Below are positions 37,416 to 47,847 of a stretch of 64,000 nucleotides of DNA, in pieces (position 1 is the stretch's first letter; each line of letters starts with the position of its first letter). The notes beneath the pieces are model-generated. The model saw nothing but the letters and a program-made list of their open reading frames with translations. It was not told the origin of the DNA and did not search any database. The DNA is from Halobacillus shinanisalinarum. GTDB lineage: Bacteria > Bacillota > Bacilli > Bacillales > Halobacillaceae. Where the stretch lies: positions 248,001 through 312,000 of the forward strand of contig NZ_CP095074.1 in assembly GCF_022919835.1 (NCBI RefSeq), written 5' to 3'. The position numbers and the translations under genes were made by a program.

Positions 37416-37478
37416 ACGATCACCCCATTTATTACATATATAAACGGGAAGAGTGCTGGATAGAACAAAATAATGAAC

Positions 37479-37502
37479 AAAAAAGACGCAGTCATCTGCG
37501 TC
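37479..37502 (-). terminator. Terminator after mntR
   Basis: Stem GACGCAG / CTGCGTC with a 4-nt loop followed by TTTTTT on the minus strand, adjoining the mntR stop. Confidence 0.88.
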
Positions 37503-37940
37503 TCATTTTTGTTCATTATTTTGTTCTTCATTTTTCTGCTGCACAGTTCGAAGATCCTCCACTCGCGAATCGTTCTCTTCAAAATACTGCACCAAATCTC
37601 CAATGCGGTCAATAGAATCCCAACTTAAATGATGTTCGATCCCCTCCACATCATCATAAATCTTATCACCATCCACCCCAATGATTTCTAGAAACTGTTC
37701 GAGAAGATCGTGACGGTAGACTAACCGTTTCCCCACTTTCTTTCCCTTTGGAGTTAAAATAAGACCACGATATTTTTCGTAGTTTAAGTATTGATCCCGA
37801 TCTAATTTTTGAACCATTTTAGTAACTGAGGATGGATGCACTTGAAGGTTTTCGGCAATGTCAGACACTCGTGCATATCCTTTATCTTCGATTAAGATAT
37901 AAATTTGTTCAATATAATCTTCCATGCTTGGTGTTGGCAT
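37503..37940 (-). CDS. mntR: Manganese-dependent transcriptional regulator MntR
   Basis: A 145-residue DtxR-family repressor of manganese uptake and activator of efflux genes. N-terminal winged helix with EDYIEQIY, and a C-terminal dimerisation domain. All B. subtilis metal ligands are at the same numbers: Asp8, Glu11, His77, Glu99, Glu102 and His103. ATG with TGGGGG upstream. Confidence 0.96.
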   Translation of the reverse strand: MPTPSMEDYIEQIYILIEDKGYARVSDIAENLQVHPSSVTKMVQKLDRDQYLNYEKYRGLILTPKGKKVGKRLVYRHDLLEQFLEIIGVDGDKIYDDVEGIEHHLSWDSIDRIGDLVQYFEENDSRVEDLRTVQQKNEEQNNEQK

Positions 37941-38111
37941 GTTAAACCCCCAATATTGCCTCTGTTATGTAGGTTGCTTCATAAAAATGATACACTAGTT
38001 TGTTTTCTCTGACAAGCAGCCTACTCAACAAAAAACAGACGACCAGTATCCGCTGATCGCCTGTTGCTCTTTATAAATCCTGTCCAAGTAGTCAGGACAT
38101 TTACTTTCGCT

Positions 38112-40950
38112 TTATAACCCACACTTCAACTGTGCATTACAATTTGTACAAGTGTTACAGCCGCCGATATCCTCAACGGTTCCTTTTCGGCAAACTGGAC
38201 AGGTGTCACCAACTTCTGATCCAATGGTTACCTTCGTTTTTTCTAATTCATGGACTGTATCCATTAGAACAACACGTGGTTTTCTATCCTCATCAAATTC
38301 AAATTCGGTCTGTTCTCCGTCAAAATCATTTTCTTCTGCTTTAAGCGTCAGAACTTGACTATCACGGCTTCCGTCTACATACACGGTTCCGCCTTTGGCA
38401 CCGCCATGGTATAGTCGCTGATACACTTGTTCCACTTGCTCAACGGTGTACCCTTTTGGTGCGTTCACCGTTTTTGAAATCGAACTGTCTACCCAGCGCT
38501 GGATCACACACTGTGTATCCGCATGGGCTTCGGGAGCCATCGTCATAGCTGTTATGAACCAGTCCGGGAGATTGTCCGGGTCTTGGTCAGGATGCTTGTC
38601 CAAATACTCTTGAACTATATCAGCTTTAACCTCGATAAACTTACCAAGACGACCGCTTCTGTAATAAGAGAACGAGAAGTATGGCTCAAGCCCGGTACTT
38701 ACCCCTACCATCGTTCCTGTACTTCCTGTAGGAGCTACAGTTAACAAGTGAGAGTTACGAATTCCGTATTTGAGTACATCTTCACGAATATCTTCAGGCA
38801 TATCCTGCATATAACCGGTTTCAACAAATCTTTGTCTCAGCTGTTGCGTTTCCTCATCGGTCTCCCCGTGTAAAAATGGGAAGCTTCCTTTCTCTTTCGC
38901 CAAATTGATGGATTCACGATAAGCCGTTGTTGCAATCACTTCAAAGATTTCATCAACGAGTTTATTTCCTTCTTTAGAGCCATACTCTGTTTCACAATAA
39001 ATAAGCAAATCGTGAAGCCCCATTACACCTAAACCAACACGGCGCTCACCTAAAGCCTGCCTCTTGTTTTCTTCTAGGAAGTAAGGTGTCGCATCGATAA
39101 CATTATCCTGCATGCGTACGCCTGTCGCAACTGTTTTTCTCAACTTGTCAAAATTAACTTTCTTCGCTTCTTTGTCTGCAACAGAAGCTAAGTTTACTGC
39201 TGCTAAATTACAGACAGAAAAAGGCGCTAACGGTTGTTCCAATTTTGTTACCCATAAGGCTTTTTATCCTTATGTTCTAACAGTTGAATTTCTGTTAGTT
39301 CAGCATATCTTTTAACAACGTTCTAATAAATAAACATGTTGTTTTGCGGCCTCGTGGATGGATTATATTCTAGTTATCCACTAGTTTCACCATCTATGCG
39401 TTGCCCCTGACCGAGCTGTTAAACAAGGCCTTCGGTTCGGGTTCCCGTCTCAGGGTCCCTGCTTCATTCCGCAATGATTTACATGAGGCAAACTATGCAA
39501 CTTTACCACATGGGTTGGTAGCCACAACCTTTTGACCATAAGCACTCGCGTTTGTTTTCTCGTTAGCATTGTCGATAAAGAAAATACCTGGTTCAGCAGA
39601 GTAAGTTGCACAAATATTGATTAACTTCCAAAGCTCTGCCGCCTTAACAGTGCGATACGTTTTCACGCCGAATCCTTTGGCTTCCCATTCACGGACATCT
39701 CCACTCTCTTGCCATTCTGCATTGTAAGTGGCCATTTCCTCTTTTGAGTAGGCTTCTACATCTGGAAAACGCAGGTGATACTCCTGGTCGTTTTCTGCTG
39801 CTTCCATAAATTCTTTTGTAATACAAACAGATATGTTCGCCCCTGTTAAGAATTCAGGGTTATGAACGGTGTATGTGCCGCCGGTTTGCAGTTTTTCCTC
39901 TGCTTCGCGCAGGCTGCTTTCTGTGAATCCACCTTGACCCGGCATGGTTTTATAATTAACCACGCTCTGATACAGGTCTTTCTCCGTTTCCGTTAAGGGG
40001 GTGAATTTAAGTTTTTCTTCTGCCAGTTCCTTAATTTGTTCATCTTCGGTATTTTCAATTAAAAATCTTAAAATGCGTGGATTCTGCATTTTCGAAATGA
40101 TGAATTCAACGATGTCAGGATGCCAATCTGATAACATAATCATTTGTGCCCCACGTCTTGATCCACCTTGCTCAACTAAATGAGTTAACTTAGCAATATC
40201 ATCTAACCAGGATACAGAACCTGACGACTTGCCATTAACCCCTCTAGCCAGCGTATTACGGGGCCTTAGGGTTGAACCGTTTGTGCCGACACCACCACCG
40301 CGCGACATGATTTCCATCACCTGCTTACGATGATCAGATATCCCTTCGCGAGAGTCTTGGATATAAGGCATTACGTAACAGTTAAAATAGGTCACATCCG
40401 TATTTGAGCCTGCCCCATAGAGAACTCGTCCTGCTGGAATAAAGTTGAGATTTGAGAGTTCTTCATAAAAGGCTTTAAAGCTCTGTTCCCTTTGCGCATC
40501 ATCCACTTCAACTGCTGATAATCCAGTTGCATTCCTTAAGGCAATCTGTTCATAAAAGACTTCTAGTGGTTTATCAATGGTATCAAGATTTCTTGTGATC
40601 ACACCTGTTTCGCGCTCTTCCTCTTTATCGAGCACATTGATGAACTCTTCTTCTACTTTAACTTTTGCCTTGTGATGTTCCCAATCGATCGATTCAATAA
40701 ATCCAAAACCTCGTGCGGGGAATTTCGGGTCATCCTTAACAGTAAGAACAACGAAATCTCCTTCTGACAACGTCAGCCTTTCTGTATCTTTGAATGCGTA
40801 GCGGTCTAACATTACTAACCGCGATACTCCGCTATGTGTTAAGTGCATATCTGATGTTATTTCGTGCACTTGATCAAATTGGCGGATATCCGCATTCAGC
40901 CGATCCACATTTAACCTTGCTGGCGTACTGCCTGTGGTTGTTGTCTGCAT
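38112..40950 (-). CDS. nrdJ: Adenosylcobalamin-dependent (class II) ribonucleotide reductase, split by an intron
   Basis: Two exons, 40950-39505 (482 codons) and 39239-38112 (375 codons plus stop), join to an 857-residue enzyme. Exon 1 ends ...ATNPCG and exon 2 begins EQPLAPFSVCNL, so together they restore the NPCGEQ active-site motif with catalytic Asn, Cys and Glu. Unspliced, exon 1 would stop after KVA. Exon 2 holds the PTGSTGTM loop, and the C-terminus has the paired-Cys tail CPVCRKG / CNTCTNC. It makes deoxynucleotides using B12 and no oxygen. B. subtilis has no nrdJ here; it sits between mntR and yqhL, where B. subtilis has yqhM. The promoter is overlapped by NrdR boxes. Confidence 0.93.
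39240..39504 (-). ncRNA. Group I self-splicing intron (ORF-less, about 265 nt)
   Basis: The insert divides the NPCG/EQ codons of nrdJ and has a stop in frame. P1: exon end CATGTGGT (39512-39505) pairs with the guide GCCTCATG (39489-39482), with a U.G wobble at the splice site. P10: GAAC of exon 2 pairs with GTTT just before the guide. P4: CCCTGA / TCAGGG. P7: GCATA (39399-39395, in the R element CAACGCATAGA) pairs with TATGC (39307-39303, in the S element AAGATATGC). P8-like GTGGAT / ATCCAC and P9-type hairpins CTAACAG / CTGTTAG and CATAAGG / CCTTATG follow. The last base is the omega G at 39240. No endonuclease gene is present. Confidence 0.93.
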
Positions 40951-41016
40951 TTGTACCTCTCCTTTTCGATTTGCCTGTGTAAAGCTATTAGAATGGTTAA
41001 GTTATTATCTATAGGT

Positions 41017-41046
41017 AACATACCACATTTTCAAAATGTTAATCAA
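41017..41046 (-). promoter_or_regulatory. Candidate sigma-A promoter of nrdJ
   Basis: Minus strand TTGATT (41041-41046), 18-bp spacer ending TGG, TATGTT (41017-41022). The -35 lies inside an NrdR box. Confidence 0.6.
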
Positions 41047-41088
41047 TATATTGTACTCATTTTAAAGTTCCCTACCCATATATTGTGT
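41041..41088. promoter_or_regulatory. Pair of NrdR boxes upstream of nrdJ
   Basis: AATCAATATATTGTAC (41041-41056) and TACCCATATATTGTGT (41073-41088) both fit the 16-bp NrdR palindrome ACACWATATATWGTGT, with 16 bp between them (32 bp centre to centre, three helical turns). NrdR binds such pairs to repress ribonucleotide reductase genes when ATP/dATP is high. Confidence 0.8.
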
Positions 41089-41303
41089 TTCGATCAACTT
41101 AGAACGATTTTGTCAATCTAATAATACTGCAAAAATAAAAGAAAAATCTAGATAATAAGAGAAAGTTCCCGATTTTTTATAACTCATTAACTTTTTTATC
41201 TGTTGCATCATCAATCATGTATAAAATGCCTAAACAATGGCTTTGAATCCGATAACAAAATCAATACATTTTTCATTTTCATCTTAAGTGCTATAAAAAT
41301 ACT

Positions 41304-41332
41304 TTGAAAACCTCCGCATTCCCTCATATAAT
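41304..41332 (+). promoter_or_regulatory. Sigma-A promoter of yqhL
   Basis: TTGAAA (41304-41309), 17-bp spacer, TATAAT (41327-41332), 28 bp ahead of the yqhL ATG. Confidence 0.88.
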
Positions 41333-41360
41333 AGATAGGGGAAGAGGGGGTATGTAGAGA

Positions 41361-41741
41361 ATGGAACTATGGATTTTATTAGGTGCCGTTGCGTTTTTAA
41401 TTGCATTCGGCGTGTTCCGATTTATGAAGGCAAACAAAGTACTGACTACATTAACAGAGGATGAATTCCGTCAAGGATATAGAAAGGCACAATTGATTGA
41501 TATACGTGAACCTAAGGAATTCGATGGCGGTCATATTTTAGGCGCACGAAATATTCCTTTATCACAATTAAGAAATCGGCTTGTTGAAATTCGTAAAGAC
41601 AAGCCTGTGTATCTTTATTGTCAAAATGGATCACGTTCCTCGAGAGCTGCGCTTATGTTGAATAAAAAAGGGTACACAGATCTTAATCAATTAAAAGGCG
41701 GCTTTAAAAAATGGACAGGCAAAATCAAGGTGAAAAAATAA
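41361..41741 (+). CDS. yqhL: Membrane-anchored rhodanese-like protein YqhL
   Basis: A 126-residue protein with one N-terminal membrane helix (WILLGAVAFLIAFGVF) and a rhodanese domain with active-site Cys in LYCQNGSRSSRAA. It probably transfers sulfane sulfur at the cytoplasmic membrane face; the substrate is unknown. ATG with GAGGGGGT upstream, a strong promoter and its own terminator, so it is monocistronic. Confidence 0.92.
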   Translation: MELWILLGAVAFLIAFGVFRFMKANKVLTTLTEDEFRQGYRKAQLIDIREPKEFDGGHILGARNIPLSQLRNRLVEIRKDKPVYLYCQNGSRSSRAALMLNKKGYTDLNQLKGGFKKWTGKIKVKK

Positions 41742-41742
41742 G

Positions 41743-41774
41743 AAAAGACGCTGCTTAAAGGCAGCGTCTTTTCT
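41743..41774. terminator. Terminator after yqhL
   Basis: Perfect 12-bp stem AAAAGACGCTGC / GCAGCGTCTTTT with a 6-nt loop. It may also serve the convergent gcv operon. Confidence 0.92.
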
Positions 41775-41845
41775 CTATCTATAGGACTGCCTTAGGTCCC
41801 AACTGTCACAAGATGAAGTTCTTCAAGGCGCTTACGCTTTCCTCA

Positions 41846-43309
41846 TTAATTTTCTTTGATATAACGTAAGATCGGTTTTCTTGCTGCTGTTGTTTCGTCC
41901 ATACGACTGACAATCGTTGTATGAGGGGCCTCCTGAACCTTCTCAGGGTCCTCCTCAGCCTCACGCGAAATCTGAATCATCGCATCAACGAATGCATCAA
42001 GCGTCTCTTTTGATTCGGTTTCTGTTGGTTCAACCATGAGAGCTTCTTCTACGTTTATTGGGAAGTAGATGGTTGGTGGATGATACCCAAAGTCAAGCAA
42101 TCGTTTAGCAATATCAAGTGTACGGACCCCAAGTTTTTTCTGTCGTTTACCTGACAACACAAATTCATGTTTGCAATGCTGATCAAATGGTACTTCGTAT
42201 TCTTCTTGAAGTCTGCGCATCATATAATTTGCATTTAGCACTGCATATTCACTTACTTTCCTTAAACCTTCAGCCCCCATTGTACGGATATACGTGTAAG
42301 CACGTACGTTGATACCGAAGTTTCCATAATAAGGCTTCACTCGTCCAATTGATTGTGGCCGTTCCCCATCAAATACAAACAAGTCATCCCGTTTTGTTAA
42401 GATCGGTTTAGGTAGGAAGGGTTCAAACTCTGCCGTTACGCCAACTGGGCCTGATCCCGGTCCTCCCCCGCCGTGAGGACCAGTAAATGTTTTATGAAGA
42501 TTAAGGTGAACGACATCAAAGCCCATATCTCCCGGACGAGCGTAGCTCATAATAGCATTTAGATTCGCTCCATCATAGTACAGTTTCCCGCCTGCTTCAT
42601 GAATGATCGCCGCCATATCCTCAATGTCTTCTTCAAATAAGCCAAGTGTATTTGGGTTAGTAAGCATAAGAGCCGCAGTTTTTTCATCGACTACTCGCTT
42701 CAAGTCGTCTAGGTCAACGAGGCCTCGTTCATTCGTTTTAACTGTAACAGCTTCAAACCCAGCTACTGTTGCTGAAGCCGGGTTGGTCCCGTGAGCGGAA
42801 TCCGGCACAATGACCTTAGTTCGTTGATAATCGCCATTTCCTTCATGAAATGCGCGGATCATCATTAACCCGGTCCATTCCCCATGTGCACCTGCAGCTG
42901 GCTGAAGGGTTACTGTATCCATTCCAGTAATCTCTGCCAATGTTGTTTGCAAATCATACAATAGGCCAAGAGCTCCCTGAACAGTCTCAGGTGCTTGGTA
43001 TGGATGAATGTGGCTGAAGCCAGCTAATCTAGCAACATCTTCATTCATTTTTGGATTATATTTCATCGTACATGAACCAAGTGGATAAAACCCAGAATCG
43101 ACCCCGTGATTTCGCTTAGATAACGCTGTGTAGTGACGCATAATCTGTAATTCACTTACCTCGGGTAGATCGGGTTCATTTCTTCTAATGTATGTCTCCC
43201 CTAACTGCTCATCCACATCCGTTTCAGGCACATCTAACTCAGGTAAACTGAAGCCTGTACGACTCTCTTGACTCAATTCAAATATTAGTGGAAAGTCTTG
43301 ATTAGCCAT
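41846..43309 (-). CDS. gcvPB: Glycine dehydrogenase (decarboxylating) subunit 2, P-protein beta
   Basis: A 487-residue subunit of the P-protein, which decarboxylates glycine and loads aminomethyl onto lipoyl-GcvH. The pyridoxal-phosphate lysine lies in [18 protein letters not shown], and SDSAHG-type [11 protein letters not shown] is present. The ATG at 43309 follows GGGGGATATTC and overlaps gcvPA by 8 bp. A 57-codon open extension upstream lies inside gcvPA in another frame and is not translated. The 3' end abuts a repeat fragment. Confidence 0.96.
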   Translation of the reverse strand: MANQDFPLIFELSQESRTGFSLPELDVPETDVDEQLGETYIRRNEPDLPEVSELQIMRHYTALSKRNHGVDSGFYPLGSCTMKYNPKMNEDVARLAGFSHIHPYQAPETVQGALGLLYDLQTTLAEITGMDTVTLQPAAGAHGEWTGLMMIRAFHEGNGDYQRTKVIVPDSAHGTNPASATVAGFEAVTVKTNERGLVDLDDLKRVVDEKTAALMLTNPNTLGLFEEDIEDMAAIIHEAGGKLYYDGANLNAIMSYARPGDMGFDVVHLNLHKTFTGPHGGGGPGSGPVGVTAEFEPFLPKPILTKRDDLFVFDGERPQSIGRVKPYYGNFGINVRAYTYIRTMGAEGLRKVSEYAVLNANYMMRRLQEEYEVPFDQHCKHEFVLSGKRQKKLGVRTLDIAKRLLDFGYHPPTIYFPINVEEALMVEPTETESKETLDAFVDAMIQISREAEEDPEKVQEAPHTTIVSRMDETTAARKPILRYIKEN

Positions 43310-44651
43310 GAATATCCCCCAATTCTTTAACGAAAAGATCGATTTCTTCCTTCGTACGAATTTCTGTAATCGCAACAAGCATGTGCCCCGCAAGGTCGTT
43401 GAAATTTCCTCCAAGGTCGTAGCCGCCAATGAATCCTTTTTGTAAAAGCTTTTTATTAACATCTTCAAGTTGATCACCAATGTTTACGACAAGCTCGTTA
43501 AAGAAGGCTCCTTGGTAAGCAATGGAAAACCCAGCAGACTCTAGCTGTTGCTTCATGTACGCTGCCTTTTGCATGTTCATCCAGGCCATTTTTCTTAACC
43601 CTTGTTTACCAAGGGATGACATAGCTACTGAGGAAGCTAACGCATTTAACGCCTGGTTTGAACAGATATTTGAGGTCGCTTTGTCACGACGAATGTGCTG
43701 TTCACGTGCTTGCAGGGTTAGAACAAATCCTCTTTTGCCCTCTTCATCCTTGGTTTGACCAACTAAACGCCCTGGTACTTTACGCATAAGTTTTTTTGTT
43801 GTTGCAAAATAACCACAATGTGGTCCCCCGTATTGGGCGGGGATTCCAAATACTTGAGCGTCCCCGACAACGATATCTGCCCCGAATTCACCTGGTGGCG
43901 TGAGATATCCTAGTGATAATGGGTTGCTTGAAGTGATCAGCATTGCTTTCTTTTGCGTATCAACAATAGATCGCACCTGCTGAAGTGGTTCTACTTGTCC
44001 GAAAAAGTTAGGGTATTGTACGACCACACTAGCTGTATCCTCATCCAACTCTTTTTCTAACTGATCTAGATCCGTTACACCATCTTTATGATCGATTTCA
44101 ACAACTTCTACTCCAGGTCCTTTGACGTATGAATGAATAACTGCCATCGACTCCGGATGGATAGCTTTTGAGACAAGCACTTTCTTCTTTTTCGTTTGTC
44201 CAGCTGAAAGATTAACCGCTTCAGCAAGAGCCGTCCCCCCGTCATACATGGATGAGTTAGCGACATCCATTCCTGTAAGCTCACAAATCATTGTTTGAAA
44301 TTCAAATATAGCCTGAAGTTCCCCCTGGGAGATCTCTGGCTGATAAGGCGTATAGGCCGTATAAAATTCAGATCTTGAAATGACATGATCGACTATAGAA
44401 GGAATATAATGATCGTACACTCCAGCCCCTAGAAAAGAGGTATGTGATTTCAGATTAACATTTTGCCCAGCAAGCTGTGTGAGTTCCTTCATAAGTGCAA
44501 ATTCATTTTTGGGATCTTTTATATTTAGATCACCTTTATAGCGTACATTTTCAGGTATATCTGCAAACAGCTCGTCTGTTGACTTGACTCCAACTGTTTC
44601 CATCATCTGTTGCTTATCGCGTTCAGTCATCGGTAAATAACGGAATTCCAT
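43302..44651 (-). CDS. gcvPA: Glycine dehydrogenase (decarboxylating) subunit 1, P-protein alpha
   Basis: A 449-residue partner of GcvPB. The N-terminus [14 protein letters not shown], the block [14 protein letters not shown] and the [12 protein letters not shown] motif are family-typical. Length equals that of B. subtilis GcvPA. ATG with GGGGGAAGAG upstream; 12 bp after gcvT in the original gene order. Confidence 0.97.
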   Translation of the reverse strand: MEFRYLPMTERDKQQMMETVGVKSTDELFADIPENVRYKGDLNIKDPKNEFALMKELTQLAGQNVNLKSHTSFLGAGVYDHYIPSIVDHVISRSEFYTAYTPYQPEISQGELQAIFEFQTMICELTGMDVANSSMYDGGTALAEAVNLSAGQTKKKKVLVSKAIHPESMAVIHSYVKGPGVEVVEIDHKDGVTDLDQLEKELDEDTASVVVQYPNFFGQVEPLQQVRSIVDTQKKAMLITSSNPLSLGYLTPPGEFGADIVVGDAQVFGIPAQYGGPHCGYFATTKKLMRKVPGRLVGQTKDEEGKRGFVLTLQAREQHIRRDKATSNICSNQALNALASSVAMSSLGKQGLRKMAWMNMQKAAYMKQQLESAGFSIAYQGAFFNELVVNIGDQLEDVNKKLLQKGFIGGYDLGGNFNDLAGHMLVAITEIRTKEEIDLFVKELGDIHG

Positions 44652-44670
44652 AACTCTTCCCCCTCATTCT

Positions 44671-45770
44671 TTATCGTTTATAAAAAGGTGTTTTGACAAC
44701 CTTTGCTTGTAATTTTCGTTTGCGTACTGCAACCGTAACTTCTGTTCCTTCATCTGTGTATTCACTATCCAACAGAGCAAGACCGACATTCTTTCCAAGT
44801 GTCGGAGATTGTGTGCCTGTCGTGACAAATCCAATCGACTTCCCCCGTCTAATACCTCATAATGGGTGCGCGGAATGCCTTTATCGATCATTTCAATACC
44901 AACTAGCTTACGTGCTGGCCCTTCTTGCTTTTGCTTTTTCAGTACTTCTTTACCAATAAAGTCTGCATCCTTCTTCACTCGTACAGCAAAGGAAAGCCCC
45001 GCTTCAATTGGCGTAATTTCAGGACTGAGTTCTTGTCCGTATAATGCCAAGTTAGCCTCAAAACGCAGTGTATCGCGGGCTCCAAGCCCAATTGGCTGCA
45101 CATTAAAAGTTTCGCCTTCGGATAAAATTGCCTGCCATAAGGCCGGACCTGATGCAGCAGGAAGATAAATTTCAAAGCCGTCTTCACCTGTATAGCCAGT
45201 GCGTGAAACGATTGCTTTATCCTTTACATCCTTGAACGAAACATCTTGCAAGAAACGGAAAAATTTAATGGAAGATAGATCTGCAGAGGTCAGTTGCTGC
45301 AGTGCCTCTTCTGCTTTTGGCCCTTGAAGTGCAAGCTGAACGTAATCATCAGAGACGTCTGTGATGGTGACTTCCCCCTCTTTATGATCCTTAAGCCACT
45401 GCACATCCTTCTCACGATTTGCTGCATTAATGACAAGAAGATAGTGGTCTGTCGCTAACATGTAAACAATTAGATCGTCCACTGTGCCTCCATCTTCATA
45501 GCACATAATCGTATATTGTGCTTTTCCCGGTTCAAGCTTTGACAAGTCGTTAGTTAACATCCCTTGTAAGTAATCAAGACTGTCTTTTCCCTTTATAATG
45601 ACCTCTCCCATATGGGAAACATCAAAAAGCCCTGCATTTGTTCGGGTCGCTTCGTGCTCGTCCTTAATGCTGGTAAATTGGACGGGCAAATCCCATCCTC
45701 CAAAGTCAATCGTTTTAGCTCCTAACCTCTTATACTCAGAAAAAAGGGGTGTGCGCTTCAATTCAGTCAT
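44671..45770 (-). pseudogene. gcvT: Aminomethyltransferase GcvT (T-protein), frameshifted near the 3' end
   Basis: The T-protein releases ammonia and passes the methylene group from GcvH to tetrahydrofolate. The first 308 or so codons are intact ([21 protein letters not shown], shown in part: [28 protein letters not shown]). At the five-C run 44842-44846 (GGGGG in the coding strand) the frame is lost and would read on to a spurious 368-residue product. Adding one G restores [12 protein letters not shown] and the C-terminal [11 protein letters not shown], ending at TAA 44671 for a normal 366 residues. Either a sequencing undercall or a real slippage mutation. First gene behind the glycine riboswitch. 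Confidence 0.93.
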
Positions 45771-45802
45771 CCTATCACTCCTATAAGATCTAATTAAGCA
45801 TT

Positions 45803-45838
45803 AAAAAAAGAGACTCTACCGCTTTACCGGGAGTCTCT
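45803..45838 (-). terminator. Riboswitch expression-platform terminator upstream of gcvT
   Basis: Stem AGAGACTC / GAGTCTCT with a 14-nt interior followed by seven T residues on the minus strand, immediately after the second glycine aptamer. The 5' arm overlaps the aptamer end (GGACAGAGACTC), so ligand binding can disrupt it. Confidence 0.88.
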
Positions 45839-46030
45839 GTCCGTTTCACCAGAAAGTTTGGCGTTTTTAAAAACGTACGAAGACGTCTTCAATCCGCTTG
45901 CTTCTTGGGTGGTTTACCTATCGTAAACACTCTCCAGAGGTGCGTCCTACAAAGGTCTTTTTGCCTGAGAGATTCGCAATCATTTCGATTACTTGCTCCT
46001 TCGGCGCCACAAAAGTAGTCTCTCCCTTTG
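45831..46030 (-). promoter_or_regulatory. Tandem glycine riboswitch
   Basis: Minus strand: aptamer 1 has GGGAGAGACTAC, GCGCCGAAGGAGCAAG, AATCTCTCAGGCAAAAAGAC and CTCTGGAGAGTG. Aptamer 2 has AACCACC, GACGTCTTCG, AAACTTTCTGGTG and GGACAGAGA, as in B. subtilis gcvT. It switches on the glycine cleavage operon when glycine is abundant by preventing the terminator at 45803-45838. Confidence 0.95.
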
Positions 46031-46118
46031 CAATCATCCGCTACTAGTATTTTCTTAGATTAATTTGGGCATACTAACCTGTAAAGCTATGCGACAAACT
46101 CTCTTAAATTTCTGCTTC

Positions 46119-46147
46119 ATTATACCATAGCGTACCATAAGAGCGAA
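46119..46147 (-). promoter_or_regulatory. Candidate sigma-A promoter of the gcv operon
   Basis: Minus strand extended -10 TGGTATAAT (TATAAT 46119-46124) with a weak -35 TTCGCT 17 bp upstream. It lies about 80 bp before the riboswitch. Confidence 0.55.
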
Positions 46148-46204
46148 TGCCGATTTCAAATTTATATGAATTCTTTTTTATTATTACGTACAGGAGTTGA
46201 TCAG

Positions 46205-47847
46205 ATGGTTGAGACACATTACGATCGAGACTATATACAATCTTTATCAGAGAACCTTGCTCAACCCGATTCCCTTTGTTCATGGAACGAGTTTAAACTT
46301 GGCTACAAAGCTTTAGAAAACCGGTCGATCCCAGAGTTTAATGGATTGCTATCAACTAAACACCTCCCCCATGTTGATTTTCTGAATCATCAGATCGATG
46401 CATGTGAGAAGGTCGTCCACGAAATGAATGGACGGGCTATCCTTGCTGACGAGGTCGGTCTTGGAAAAACATTGGAGGCAGGCCTTATTTTAAAGGAATA
46501 TATGATTCGGGTATGGCAAAGAAGGTCCTCATTTTAACTCCCGCCTCCCTCGTGAACCAATGGATCCAGGAATTGCAAGATAAATTCTATATTCAGGCCT
46601 ATTCTCCTCGAAAAAAACTTGCAGCCTGGCAGGACTGGGATATTACAGTAACATCGATCGATATGGCGAAAAGAGAAGCTCACAAGGAAGAAATTTTGTC
46701 GATCCCTTATGACTTGATTATTATTGACGAGGCCCACAAATTAAAAAATCACCAAACTAAAAATTATCAATTTGTCAAGCAATTAAAAAAAACGTACTGT
46801 TTATTACTAACAGCTACACCTATCCAAAATAATTTGAGTGATTTATTTAATCTAGTTTCAATCTTAAAACCCGGTTACCTTGGTGATTTAACCACTTTTA
46901 AAAAGAAATACCGTAAAACGTCCCTTGAACATTCCGAGACACATGAGCATATCCACTCCTTACTGAGTAAACTGATGATCCGTAACCGCAGGAAGGACAC
47001 CGGGCTTGATTCATCAAAACGTCACGTCACAAATATCCGTCTTACTTTTACCGATGAAGAGAAAGAAATGTACGAAGAGCTCGCAGCGTTAAAATCCAAT
47101 TCTCCTTCTTTTACATGGTTGACGTTAGCAAAAGAACTTTGTTCAACAAGAGAAGCTTGTTATATGTCATTACAATCCATGCAAAATAAACAAGACGGCA
47201 AATCTACCATGTTGGCAGAACTGATCGACCGTTTAGGAACACTTCCCCACCATGTTAAAGCAAAGCGAGTCGTTGAAATCATGGATAAGTCTAATGAAAA
47301 ATTCATTATTTTCACAGAATATCGGGCCAGCCAATTTTATTTGCAATGGTATCTGCAACAGCACGGAATTACTTCCGTTCCTTTTAGTGGAAAGTTTAAT
47401 AAGAGTAAACGTGACTGGATGAAACATCTTTTTAAAACAAAGGCACAAGTTATGGTAGCAACTGAAGCCGGTGCTGAAGGCATTAACCTGCAGTTTTGCA
47501 ACAATATGATCAACTATGACTTACCCTGGAATCCAATGCGTCTCGAACAGCGGATCGGCAGAATACATCGATTCGGTCAGGAGAAAGATGTCCATATTTA
47601 TAATTTTGCGATTGAAAACACAATTGAAGATCAAATATTGAATCTTCTATATGAAAAAATTGAGATGTTTAAACATGCTGTTGGCGATTTGGACCATATT
47701 TTAGAACACATTCCCGGCGGCAGCTTCGACGACCAAATTCAGATGATTATGAAGCAGTCAGATAGTCAAGGGGAAATGAATATTAAATTAAATAACCTTG
47801 TCAGCTATGTGGAATATACCGTAAATGAGCGGAGGGAATTAAGTTGA
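46205..47847 (+). pseudogene. yqhH: SNF2-family DEAD/DEAH helicase YqhH, frameshifted
   Basis: Two overlapping frames encode a single RapA/SNF2-like helicase. The first (to 46537) contains Walker A ADEVGLGKTLEAG. The second begins KKVLILTPASLVNQW and has the DEAH box IIIDEAHKLKN, motif III TATPIQNN and the C-terminal motifs AGAEGINLQ and QRIGRIHRFGQ. The break is at CGGG (46508-46511): one more G gives IRGMAKKVL, as in B. subtilis, and an unbroken 547 residues. Start ATG 46205 follows CAGGAGTTGATCAG. It is divergent from gcvT and followed by yqhG with overlapping stop and start. Role unknown. Confidence 0.92.

Noticed and set aside
39240..39504. Intein in nrdJ
   Set aside because: The insert has an in-frame stop, no intein motifs and far too little coding length, while group I pairings are clear.
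43310..43480. N-terminal extension of GcvPB
   Set aside because: It lies wholly within gcvPA in another frame; a good ribosome binding site supports ATG 43309.
45831..45930. Second glycine aptamer judged degenerate
   Set aside because: Its AACCACC...GACGTCTT...AAACTTTC pattern matches the B. subtilis gcvT second aptamer, so it is normal.
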